DNA from: Heliocidaris tuberculata
Taxonomy: Eukaryota; Echinodermata; Echinoidea; Camarodonta; Echinometridae
Reading direction: 5' to 3'
Assembly (NCBI GenBank): GCA_025618425.1
Contig: CM046832.1
Coordinates: 49,358,026 to 49,422,025 of the forward strand
Length of the DNA stretch: 64,000 nt
Shown here: one piece after another, positions 30,581-41,999 of the stretch
How positions within the stretch are numbered: position 1 is the first letter of the stretch
Layout: every line of letters starts with the position of its first letter
Position numbers and translations under genes: made by a program
The notes under the pieces: model-generated
What the model was told of the DNA's origin: nothing
Databases searched by the model: none
Seen by the model: the letters and a program-made list of their open reading frames with translations, nothing else

Positions 30581-30719
30581 GGAGTCATAAGGAAGTTCCT
30601 TTGGAATGGAATCCACTCCAGTAGAGGGGAATACACTTTAGACCGGTGGTTGAATTACTCTTTTGGGAGTGGATTCCACTCAAAAGGAGTGATCTCTATT
30701 CCCTATATAATATGACTCC
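30581..30719. repeat. Short MITE-like inverted repeat
   Basis: Ends GGAGTCATA (30581-30589) and TATGACTCC (30711-30719). Inner arms GGAATCCACTCC and GGAGTGGATTCC face each other. Target duplication not clear. Confidence 0.5.
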
Positions 30720-31448
30720 CTTAGATTTCCACTAAGAAAGTAGCCACTGCTGGTGATGGTGTAGTGCACCGTGAATTTGGAGTGAAGTCTCAAGCTATGC
30801 TGACATATCAGTGAAAAAAAAGTGGGGGCTAAAGGCTATTAGCCCAGAAAATCTTGAAAAAGCCACCGTAAATGGAAAAAAAGAGCCACCGTCAAACAAT
30901 ATTTCTGCCCATGGGTCGTAGTGTATTAAAATCTCTGAACACAATAGGTGGACTTCGAAGTAGCCCTCGCGAAAGAAATTTTAATTTTTACACAGACATA
31001 TACCATCACATTCTAACCCTGAATCCACGCGAGCTATAAAAGGGGTAATATAATTTATATATTTTCTTCTTCAGTTATTTTTCGTGTTGACAGTGTTATA
31101 ACATGAAACAAAAACAAAAAACAATAATAAAAATCTAATAATAAAAATAAAAGCATCACTATTTGTCACATAGATTCAACTCTTTGCTGAAGATACTCTT
31201 CTTTATCAAAACTTAAAGCTGTTATCATAGTTATACCAAATGCGTTCGTTAATGTTATGTTTTTGTAACTTGCAGTTGCGTCAAATTAATCCGGGCATCA
31301 ACTTCCCCCTCAAAAAATAGTGCTACAAGTCGTTGTCTTTCTCCGGTTCTAATGATCCTCTCCTAGAGAGTAGGCTTATAATTCACGTTTCACGTGTTCA
31401 GACAAGTAAGTGGAATGGGTGACAGGTGACAAATAGATTGATGCTTAA

Positions 31449-31856
31449 CCCTTTCAGGACAGGAATTAATTCAGGGCTAAATTGATCACAATTTGTTCTT
31501 CAAATTGGCAACAATAATATTTTTCTTTTAGTGCTACATGTTTCAAATAAGGTGTAATGTCTTTGAAAACAATATACATGGTTAGAAATTTGTTGAATAG
31601 TTGAAAGAAATTGCCAATTTTGATGAAAAACAATGATTTTAAACCTCTCAATGTGTTGCCAATTTAAGGATCTCAAAGCTTATTCTTGTTTTTAAAATTC
31701 CTGGCATCAAACGCAATATGAACATGGAATAAAAATGGACATAGTGTGTGCAGAAAATTTTGCTCTTTCTACTCGTGCATCTGGTATATTTTTTAGAGCT
31801 CTGGATCAAAAGTTATTGAGCCAAACCACAAAATGTGGTCAGTTGTCTTGAAAGGG
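31449..31856 (-). mobile_element. piggyBac-like MITE with TTAA target duplication
   Basis: 408 bp with ends CCCTTTCAGGACAGG and (inverted) CCCTTTCAAGACAAC, flanked on both sides by TTAA (31445-31448, 31857-31860). TTAA duplication with CCY ends is diagnostic of the piggyBac superfamily. No coding. A diverged relative is at 1792-1968. Confidence 0.78.
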
Positions 31857-31908
31857 TTAAAACAGAATATCAAGAAATACCGATTGTAGGGCACGATGCT
31901 CCAGCGAC

Positions 31909-32646
31909 AATAGACCGATTCTGTAATGTATACAAATTTATGCCCATTTCTTCTCTGAGCACCTAGTGACGAGCTATTCCATTAACCTGCTTTTTATATA
32001 AATAAGCCTCAGTGCTAGGAATCCCGGTTGGCATACATTACTTCTTGCTATGTCTGGCGAGCCTCGGGCAAGCTTTCAGGTTGTCAAGAACAACCTTTGT
32101 TTGAAAGGTATGCATAAAATTTGAATACATTACCAAACCGGTCTATTGATAGACCTGTTTACTATAATATCAAATGTATGCACTTTCCTCTCTAGAACCC
32201 CAGGTTACAGTTAATACCAATTACTAACTACATGTATTCAATTTACCTGCTATGCATAATGAATCTCTATAGCTGGAATCCACTTTGCATACATTAATTG
32301 TTGCTATGTCTGGCAAGCTTTGAATCGTCATTAGTAACTATTGTTCTCGAAGTGAACAGATTGCTCCGGGGTCGATACTTGCAACGAGTTTCCTAAATTC
32401 AAGTTGAATAGACCCTTTCACAAAGTTATTCAAATTTATGGATGTTTCTTTCCTGGGGACCTATAGTAACGAGGTATCCATTAACCTTCATGTTATTAAT
32501 GAATGAACTATATATAATACTTGGAATCCAGTTTGCATACATTACTTGCTATGTCTGACAAGCCTCTGACAAGCTTTCAGGTTGTCAAGAACAACCTTTG
32601 ATTTAAAAGTATGCATAAAATTTGAATATATTTGTGAACAGGTCTA
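31909..32646 (+). repeat. Three tandem copies of a roughly 245-bp unit
   Basis: Units begin with ATAGACC at about 31909, 32147 and 32406. Each holds GGAATCC followed by TTGCATACATTA or TTGGCATACATTA and GCTATGTCTG. Units 1 and 3 also share CAAGCTTTCAGGTTGTCAAG. Unit 2 is the most diverged. Confidence 0.8.
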
Positions 32647-32867
32647 TTTAACCAGCTCGACCAAAACATTCAAAGGAATATGCTAACCCTCTGAAGACTT
32701 GTACGAGTTGTTATCTGATAAAATTGACTGATAAGCCTATATTAATTATCGCGATACATGGAATATACTGCTGAAATATTTTGCTTTTACGGTCCTTGGA
32801 TACTTTCATGAGGTTTGTATGAACATTCTATCATCATTGACTCGATCCGTCTGGATTTCCTCACAAG

Positions 32868-33038
32868 CATGCCCTGCCACAAAAATGTTCATGTGATCGG
32901 AAGACTTGTCACAGACTACTAACAGCTGATGAGCGAGATAAAGGCAAGAGAACCAGTGATCTTGAGAAGATCGAAAGTATAGATGATCTTGAAAATCAAA
33001 AGTACACGACGAGCGACTATCCAGTAACTCTGACGAGG
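32868..33038 (+). other. Possible orphan exon (low confidence)
   Basis: 57 codons between an acceptor-like TTTCCTCACAAG and a donor-like AGG-GTGAGT, open in one frame, charged and exon-like (TADERDKGKRTSDLEKIES). The frame stays open from about 32842 to 33180 without an upstream ATG. No partner exon or family was recognised, so it could be chance. Confidence 0.2.
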
Positions 33039-33770
33039 GTGAGTCTAACAAACTTTTGTCATCTTATTATTCTGCAAATTGAATCTGATTTGATTTATGC
33101 ATTATTATGCTTTATATCCATGACATCTATTTCATTTTTGTCGTTTCTTTTATCATCTGACTATTTCACAACGAGTACATGATACTTTTATTTTTATGAA
33201 GCCATACTGTATTAAAATAGTTGTAATTATGTACTTGTTTTCATGCAAGGTCAGTTTGTACTTGACAAAAGTACTTTTTCATACGTCATAATATTTTTCT
33301 CGGAGTCGAGTTGAAACTCAACATTATCGTGTTCTTGATCACGACAGTGATAATTTACTTTCTGTATAGGATATTCGATAATGACTGCAATACGGAGAGG
33401 TTTTTATCACGACACGCGGCATTTAGTCAAATAATAGTATACTTTGAAGGTCCGTGTTGATATACACTAGCCAGCAATGTTCCAATGGTGGTCACTGACA
33501 CTGCCTGTATATTGCAGACTCCGAATAATAGCTTTTTTTCTTTTTTTTTTTCTTTGTATACTACCTCCTGATACCTTTAAAGGGCCTATTCAAAGAAAAT
33601 CACAAATATGGCAAATAATGTATCACTAGAAATTGAGAAGCTTACAGACGGCAATCGTATAAGTTTTACGTCAATTTATTTGAAAATTGATTGAAAAATA
33701 ACACAAATAATAGCACTTCTCAGCATCTGGGATATCCGAGCGATTCGCCAGAAATATAGCGATGTTTTGA

Positions 33771-34324
33771 TGACGTCACACCGGAGACCAATCCTGCCTA
33801 AGCAGACTACGTCCTATAACGAATGAACGTAATTGCAATGCAATTATTTTTCAAATTATAAATAGTTTGGTGTATTTAAACATGACCGTATTTCACATCA
33901 TTCTAAAAGGGGAGTGAAACAATTCTGATAACTAAAATCTTTTGTTTGTAAATATACAGGATAAGGATCAATGATCAATCAAAGAAACCACACTTTCGAA
34001 TTGAAAAGCCCGCCGAATAATAGCATGGACGGTATACATTCCTTCTTTAAACGCCGAAAATGCCGCGGTGCATGCAGCTGAAAACTCAATGGCGTCTTAT
34101 TTCATTTACAAGCGAGTGATTCCTTTATTTTGTTAACGCTGTATTTTTCATCAAAATAATACCATACACGAAGTTTAGAGTGAGGCAACAAATTAACATT
34201 TAGACTGACGCTAGTGGAGTAAGAGAAATAAATGAAGAGGAGATGACAAAACAGGCACTGAAGATGTGTAAGATGTTATGGGACATCGTCTGCTTAGGCA
34301 GGATTGGTCCCTGGTGTGACGTCA
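33771..34324. repeat. Foldback with 44-bp arms bearing CRE palindromes
   Basis: Arms at 33771-33814 and 34281-34324 are inverted copies sharing GACCAATCCTGCCTAAGCAG. The outer tip of each arm is the perfect CRE octamer TGACGTCA. About 466 bp separate the arms. Confidence 0.75.
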
Positions 34325-34835
34325 CATCTTCCAGCAGCGTTTGAAGACCTCTTCAGGTGTTATAGCAGGCTGTATTTTACCACTTTATAATTGGTAAATT
34401 ATCATTATTTCAAATGTTTCCATGTGTTGAATTTGGACAACTTCGTTTAATCTAAGCTTCACCTACGCAGTAATAAGAATCCAATAAATATTTAAAATCA
34501 ATAGAGTTCTACTTCAATACTCAGATTATAATGAATAGCCAGCCCTTTCTAATTTACTTCACCTTGTTCTCTGGCAATGGCAAATCCACACAAAAGGAGT
34601 ATTTAAACTTTCTTTAGGAGTATTGTCGCGGGAGGATGTGTAGGATCCCATTTACACAGCCACAGAAGCAAGTCTGAATGTGTTATATGACAGTCCTCAT
34701 CAAAACAAAGAAAATAATGCTTTAAAAAGATGAGGATAGCAAAAGAAGAAGCTGTACTAAAAATTACAAATGCTTTGGTTTTATCAACATTACGAATGAT
34801 ATACATAATGCTATATACACCTCAAACATAAAAAA

Positions 34836-35075
34836 GGTTATAATGTCAGGGGCCGCGGAGTGTTTTTTGAAAGGGGGGGGGGCTGATTTGATTTCACCTA
34901 TTAATGACAATTTTAGAACCTTTTATCAGAGTTTTTATGAAACGTGTCTACTTAAAAAAGTGGGGGCTGCAAAAGTCATTGTCAGCAGGGACCGACTGGG
35001 ACTCAGATTTGACGGCAGAATTTTGGAGGGACCGGCCATTTCCGTCAGCCAATATAAATTATTTATGCGATTCCC
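34836..35075. repeat. Transposon-like fragment starting CAGGGGCCGCGGAG
   Basis: CAGGGGCC-type start near 34847 followed by a G run and AAAAAAGTGGGGGCTG. It resembles hAT-type ends, but no matching right end was found. Confidence 0.3.
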
Positions 35076-35627
35076 ATTTTTTTTTTAAAATTATTATTTC
35101 AAAGTATCAATACGTCTATAACGCCGTAATATAGGTCTATCTATTTCAGTGAAGAAAACAAGTCTGTTAGTGTGAATTATTGTTTTAACAAGTCATGGAC
35201 AGCTTAGCAAATTTATATAAAGTCATGTACCAGTAAACCTTATGTTCATAACATGACAATAAACCCTGCCGATTGTTTCAATGTAGTGAATTCCTGTATC
35301 AAACAATGGCTCTTATCAAACAAGTGGTCTAGCGCCATCTCTCAATCAAAACATTACGATGAGATTCATCTCTGTAGAGACCTATCGGTTAGCGTCCTCG
35401 GCACATTTATGCATTAATTTGTAAAAAAATATATTTCTTTCCTTTTCTTCTGTGTTGATCGACAACTGGCCTTCAGACTTTTGGTGGATATGGGGATGGG
35501 TAGAGGAACCGGCCCGTCACTCCTTTTGAAATCAATGTGGCATATCCTTAGTATACAAAAGAAAAATTGTGCCCACACCCTTTTAAAATTTAGATCCCAA
35601 AGGACCTGAAAAATATAACCTTTAGCC

Positions 35628-35882
35628 TCCTCCTCCTCCTCCTCCTCCTCCTCCTCCTCCTCCTCCTCCTCCTCCTCCTCCTCTCCTCCTCCTTCTCCTC
35701 CTCCTCCTCCTCCTCCTCCTCCTCCTCTCCTCCTCCTCCTCCTCCTCCTCCTTCTTCTCTCCTCCTCCTCCTCCTCCTCCTTCTCCTCTCCTCCTCCTCC
35801 TCCTCCTCTCCTCCTCCTTCTCCTCCTCCTCCTCCTCCTCCTCCTCCTCCTCCTTCTTCTCCTTCTCCTCCTCCTCCTCCTC
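35628..35882. repeat. (TCC)n trinucleotide array
   Basis: About 250 bp of CTC/CTT triplets. It gives long Glu/Arg/Gly frames on the minus strand that are artefacts. Confidence 0.97.
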
Positions 35883-36104
35883 CATCTTGTTCTTGTTCTA
35901 GTTCTTGTACTTCTTGTTCTCGGCTTCTTCTTCTTTTTTTTTTTAGCTTGTCAGAAATTGTGCCTCCCTTTCCAAAAACTTGATCCCCCCCCCCCCCCTG
36001 CTTCAAACCACAAATTGATGCTGGAAACTCCGCCAACTCCCAGTAAGTTGTCAGTGTTATTTGCATAGGTTATTTGTAACAGAGTTTCATAATCATGTTT
36101 TTTT

Positions 36105-36121
36105 TTTTGGGGGGGGGGTTG

Positions 36122-36152
<31 letters not shown>

Positions 36153-36165
36153 GGGTTTTTTTTAG
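36105..36165. repeat. G run and (TTTTG)n repeat
   Basis: G run at about 36110-36118 followed by at least six GTTTT units. Confidence 0.9.
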
Positions 36166-36757
36166 CGATTACACACTCGGAAAGAAATGCACACGTGATA
36201 CATAAAATATACATTGCTTTATGATCATCTTTAATTAATTAAAGATCTAAAACAGCCTCTGGTAAAATAAACAAATAAAGGAAAAAGCGTATTCTAATAA
36301 ATCTTGGAATTTATGTTTTTACAAGTAGTGTACTTTTCCTTCAAGATTATTAAAAGGGTGTGCGTCACCGTTGTTATGGAAACACTATAAAAGTGGATCA
36401 TGAATCATATTTCCCTTTATATCCCCTTCTAACTAACAAGCTGTCTTTTCTGACTGCATTTTTTATGATCCGCGGCAAAAATGTTTATCAATCATTGTCT
36501 TTTGCCCTAAGGTATATAGGGACATCGCGACATTGTCTTCTATATCTGTTTAGGTTGATGAAACGATTGATCATGGGAATAGGAATGAAGAAACATGAAA
36601 GCATTTCATACTGTATTCTGTGATAAAAATAAAGTATCCCAAGTATTGCTTTTGGAACATTTTATCGTATAAGTAAAGACGATGTTGTTCCTGTTCCTCA
36701 AAACAGAGAAATGTATCATTGGTTCTTGAGGCATATAAGGGCTGGTCACATTTTGTA

Positions 36758-37186
36758 AGATAACGATAACGATAAAGATAACGATTTTCAATTAAAGGTT
36801 CACCCTACTATATATCGTGTTTGTGTGAGTATGCTCGATTCTGTTAATAGTAGGGCAGCTCTAGGGTGTACTTTTTTTTTAACATTCTTTATTGCATTTA
36901 TTCACTACAAATGAAAAATCATACATCTTCATTTTTAGTTGATGTACATAACATAATATTATCAGAATGTAAAGACAATTATACAGCCTTCAGAAATACA
37001 TAATATAATTAAGTACATAGTACATAGTGCACTCGAATTAATTGTACTTTTTTTGTTTTGTAGCATTCTTTATTGCATTCATTCACTACAAATGAAAATC
37101 ATACAACTTAATTTTTAGTTGATGTACATAACACAATTATCTGAATGAAAAATCTAGTATCGTTATCGTTATCGTTATCGTTATTA
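36758..37186. repeat. Inverted (GATAAC)n arms enclosing two retroposed 3' ends
   Basis: (GATAAC)n at 36758-36785 and the complementary (GTTATC)n at 37159-37186 form hairpin arms. Between them two direct copies (about 36869-36980 and 37045-37148) each read, on the minus strand, to AATAAAGAATG followed by an A-rich tail, like polyadenylated retrotransposon 3' ends. Confidence 0.65.
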
Positions 37187-38430
37187 TAAAAACAAAAAAA
37201 GTTATTGGACAAATGTAACTAGTCCTTTAATGCTGTAAATGGGCTTTGAGGCATAAGGAAAAACCGAGGGAATGAATGAAGGGCAAGCCCATGAAACCTC
37301 ACACGATATACGCTCCTGTTGCCCTTAATCAATTTGTAACAGATTTATTCATCAACTAACATACCAATGTCACCCTTTCTACTCTTTTCTCATCTAACGC
37401 AACCACAATCCTACTCCAGATTCCCTTATTCTAACTATGTATAAAAAATATGCTTTAACAAAAATGGTAATAATGTTCTTTCATTATCCTGTTATCTTTT
37501 TATTTGCTCGTGGCGCTCCCAACACAAGCTGCTCTTTTGGGGTATTCACCTTCTTTGAAATGTTTGATAATTGGTTTCTGTTGTCAAAATAACGAACACA
37601 TTGTACAGACTTTTTTTTTTTTTTTTCAGAAGAAGGAATGTGAGTTACAATAAAAAGGACTATATCCTGAAGAAATAGATAATTACTATTTCATCCCCTG
37701 TTGGGGGAGGAAGAAAGAGCAAATGCGGTTCTTTTCCCTTATAAAAACAAAACAAAAACAAGGCATTTTGCTTTTAGGTTTACATCCAATGTTTTCTCTT
37801 CTCATTGGCTAATTAATGGTATAATTATCTAAAATTCTCGTTGCTCTCATCATGCTTATTCTGTTCTAGAGCTCTTCTTCAAAAACAAAAAACTCTATCT
37901 CTCTCTCCCTCGCTCTGGTTTTTCGATGACATCGACATGTCTCTTTCATTACAATAGCCATTATCTTGTCTTAGATCTCTCTTATTCTCTTTCTCCGCAG
38001 GCATATTCCTCAATCTCCCAAATGTATCTGCATCTGACCTACATAGAAACATTTCGGTAACCAGAGTAGCGAGAGAAAAAAAAATTTTCTTCAGATTTCT
38101 GATGGCTAAAACGTTTTATGTCGATTATCTGTTTCTGCTCAAGGCGGATGGGTTATTCCCTTTTTCCACAGAGCCGAGATTTTGACTACTCGCTTACATC
38201 TTCCAAAGAATGATGTCACGGAATCTTTTTTATATCGTGTACATATTCGGATCTGGAGATGGGGAAAGGGTGAAAAATTCATAGAAGAATCATCCACTTC
38301 GAACCTCGGGAGGGCCGGCAGGATTCCCGAAATCATATTCCTGGGGGAGGGGGGGAATGATGTCGCGAAAACTTTTGCCCCCTCTCCCATCCTGTTAGAC
38401 AATCCTGGATCCGACTCTGTTTTATACAAT

Positions 38431-38494
38431 GACCTCACAGTATTAAGCCTTCATCCTTTCTTATCCTCCCTTCCTTTCTCCCCCCCCCCCCCCC

Positions 38495-38548
<54 letters not shown>

Positions 38549-38835
38549 TTCTCTCTCTCTCTCTTTCACTCTCTCTCTCTCTCTCTCTCCATATCCGCCA
38601 ATCTATACTATAACTGACCTCTTCATATATATAGAACTTGAACTTCTTGTCTATATAGGCGCATGATAAACGACCTTGCAGTTAGCCATCATCCCTTCTT
38701 CTTCATTCCTTCTCCCCCCCCTTTCTTTCTTTCTTTCTCTCTCTCTCTCTCTCTCTCAATATCTCGCAATCTGGACTGTATAATTTTCCCTCCATCTCGT
38801 AGGACTATAGAACTTGAACTTCTTGTCCAGGCGGA
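38431..38835 (+). repeat. Tandem duplication with internal CT microsatellites
   Basis: Two units (38431-38671 and 38672-38835) each run from GACCT(C/T)(A/G)CAG through a C run and (CT)n to ATAGAACTTGAACTTCTTGT. The units differ mainly in the microsatellite length. Confidence 0.75.
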
Positions 38836-39840
38836 GTGAACAATGGCCGGAGTTCACTGCGACTTTTTGACAATAACACTGGTTCCTGTGATGAAGACAC
38901 ATCATACTGTTTTGGAGGAACTGCACCACTGTATCAGTTGCGAAAAAAGATCGTTTCATGCCCTCTAATTGTTCCTTTCTCGAAAATCCGTCTACCTAGC
39001 TTGGCTGGTGAATATATACATTCCTCTTGAAATGAATTGCGACTTCAGTGTATCGCTTTCAAATCAATTAGAATAATCACGATCTTGGTGTAGTATATCC
39101 GCTGACCTCACATTAACCTATAGATTATAAGATGTATAAAAAAATCGTACATGAAACGATGAAACGAATCATGAATCTTTGTCCTCATGTTGACGAATGT
39201 GTTATTCGGCTCTCATTTCTAGATGTCAGTCATGTCATGACCTCTACTCTGATATTGAAAAAAGCATTGGACACTAGTGTAGATGTCGGGTGTTTTTGAA
39301 ACTGTAATGAGACACAGAACAATTTGTTTATACAAATACCTACTATTGCTGAAGAAATGAAGGGATTAAAACATAAGAAAACAACATCTTGGGTATTCTA
39401 AATTGTAAAAGTGAAAAATGATACCAGGTTTCCCCGATATTCTTTTTGTAGCGTAACTGATTTAAAATTTTCCATTTCCCCCTTGTATTCTTTGCCCCTT
39501 TACCCCTTTCTCTAATCAGGCTACTACGTCAAATATTCTTTCCCGAACACTCTCATCTACAAAGCATGAATTTCATCAATAAGAATTGGACAGAAAATGA
39601 GTAACGTCAGAAAGTGAGTTTCCAGCGGCGACCGCTTGATATTCAGAAACCCGTCAGGCTTTATTAGATCGTATATTAGACTTCATCTTTAAGAGCCCTA
39701 TACCACATTTTCATGATTCGAGGGGTGGGGGGAGGGGGGGGGGGGTGGGGTATGGGGAAGCAGATAGACCGGAAAATACATTGCGTAATCAATCCAGTAA
39801 ATAATTGGAGGCAAGCAGCAACTCAGTCCCCCATCATACG

Positions 39841-40224
39841 GGGGTTACTCGTTTTTCCGAAGGTTCGTTTTTCCGAAGGTTCATAATTCCGAAACACGAA
39901 TGAAATAGGGTTCATGATTCCGAACATTTGATGCATTGCTCCGAAAGTTCGTTATTCTGAAGTTCGTAATTCCGGAAATGAAATAGGGTTCGTAATTCTG
40001 AAAATGAAAAAGGGGTTCATAATTCCGACGGTTCGTAATTCCGAAAATGCAATAGAGCCCTACATAACTTTTCGGAAGTACGAACCTTCAGACTTATGAA
40101 CCCTTTTTCATTTTCGGAATTATGAACCCTATTTCATTTTCGAAATTACGAACCGTCGGAGTAACGAACCTTCGGAAATACGAACCTCCGAAATTATGAA
40201 CCTTCGGAAAAACGACATGTAACC
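39841..40224. mobile_element. Foldback MITE made of GAAGGTTCGTAATTCC subrepeats, with target duplication
   Basis: 384 bp. The left half has tandem units such as CCGAAGGTTCGTTTTT and GGTTCGTAATTCCG; the right half has the same units inverted. Flanked by CATCATACG at 39832-39840 and 40225-40233 (up to 11 bp if CC is included). A diverged copy is at 54787-55058. Confidence 0.82.
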
Positions 40225-40359
40225 CATCATACGATGCATCCAGGATCGACGCCTATATCAAGATATCGTTGGGATCGCTTTATTTTGTCGCTTACATTCT
40301 ATTCAATCAAATTTTGAGAACGGAGGAAACTGTCGAAGCGGAACATTGCTGGCGGAGAA

Positions 40360-40614
40360 CAGGGGCAGATCCGGGATTTTGTTGTTGTTGTTTTTTTTAA
40401 AGGGAGGGGGCAAGTCCGAACAATATTTGACAAGCAAGCGAACAAAAAAATAGTCAGCACATCTTTTCATTGCTATAATTAACTCAAAACATCTCTGACA
40501 AACAACAACAACAACAACAAAAACACCAACAACACCAACAACAACAAGAGATAGAAAGAAAGATGAAAAATTGGGGAGGGGGTCGGACATCATGATTCCC
40601 TGGATCCGCCCATG
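40360..40614. mobile_element. hAT-like MITE with GGATCC-type ends
   Basis: Left end CAGGGGCAGATCCGGGATTTT and right end the complement of CATGGGCGGATCCAGGGAATC. 255 bp, poor in coding, with (AAC)n inside. A GGAGAA string occurs just outside both ends but a clean 8-bp duplication is not evident. Confidence 0.55.
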
Positions 40615-40867
40615 GAGAAAGTTCATATAAAGGGCCCTTTTTCAGATGCAGGTACTACATGCGATGTAGTACCTGTCAATCTTTCAAAATAGTGCTCCTC
40701 ATACACGATCAATTATCATAATAATAAAAACCTCCCGAGACGTTCTTCAGGGAACTCTCATTTCATTTTAAACATCTCTACGCCACCCCAAAAGAGAACG
40801 GGGCATATTCTAAAACGCTAGATCTACATCATTATGTTACTGCAGCTACAAGGCTGATGGCAAAACC

Positions 40868-41076
40868 TCCCCCCCCCCCTCAAAAAAAAAAAAAAAAAAA
40901 AAAAACCCTTACTATTTTTGTACATTCTTACTAGTGGTAACAGATATTATAAAGGTCTTCATGAAATCTCTTAGTAAAAGAAAATTAAGAAAAAACAAAC
41001 AAACAAACAAAAATTTTGAGAAAGAAACGGGTTAAGTGAAGGGTGTCGAGAAAGAGAGAGAGAGAGAGAGAGAGGG
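40868..41076. repeat. C run, poly-A, (AAAC)n and (GA)n tracts
   Basis: C run then about 25 A residues near 40880-40904, AAAC repeats near 40995-41010, GA repeats near 41050-41075. Confidence 0.85.
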
Positions 41077-41707
41077 GAAGACGATATGGTACGATATTCA
41101 TTTTGGGGGCTTTAAGATTGATATAGATATAATTAAAAGAAATTTACATATTTAATCGAAATCGAATTGGTATTTTGATTAATTTCAACAATCATATGAA
41201 AATTTAGCTTAAAAATCAATTTATTTTGCTTAAAGATCCCTACTCGTTTTAACGTTAGAATTTTATTCACATTGAATGACGAAAATCAGAAATTTGATAG
41301 GTATTGCCTCGTGACTTTTGAATATTATCCCATTAATGTAAATATGGCAAAATACATGTATTTTGCATCCTTTAGCAGTCAACAGATTCATATTCATTGA
41401 ATGAAAATTAAAGTGGAATAATTTACATAAACACAAAGTTCGATAAGCGATGAGTACTTAGTTTTGCAGGGAATTCATTTCAAAATTATCTTTAAAAAAA
41501 TATTCATCATTGTATCTGCAGCTCCTCTTATGGCAAGTACTCTATTAAAGAGGGTCGGACAAAGGGCATGAAGTAATATGCATTCTTTGATTCCACTTAA
41601 AATTTAATGATAAAACTGGAAAAAAATCTCTGGCACTCTGCATATTTGTCAGTAGTGCATTACCTTTCTTTATGGAAAATTATTATCGGAAAATTTGTAG
41701 AATAATA

Positions 41708-41879
41708 CAGGGGCGGCGCCAGGGTATTTAAACAGGGGGGGGGCAAAATGACGCGTATAGCAACGTCGCACGTCGAGGGTCTTGAAATAACAAATAGGAC
41801 TATAACAGTTATGTCATAATTGCATGGCCTAGCCTTCTCTTCTCCATTTCCCCTTCCCTTTCTCCTTTTTTCCCCTTCT

Positions 41880-41910
<31 letters not shown>

Positions 41911-41971
41911 GCTCGCTTGAAAAATGATAGGGGGCGGCCGCTCCCCCTGCCCCCCTGTAGCGCCGCCCCTG
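41708..41971. mobile_element. hAT-type MITE (copy 2)
   Basis: 264 bp with the same CAGGGGCGGCGC ends as 17628-17895, and the same subterminal TTGAAAAATGATAGGGGGCGG near the right end. The interior holds pyrimidine tracts. No matching flanking 8-mer, so it is older or rearranged. Confidence 0.78.
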
Positions 41972-41999
41972 ATTAAGCTCAAGATGTCTGAAATTTATT

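Noticed and set aside
35590..36066. 158-codon Glu/Arg/Gly-rich frame on the minus strand
   Set aside because: Direct translation of a (TCC)n trinucleotide array.
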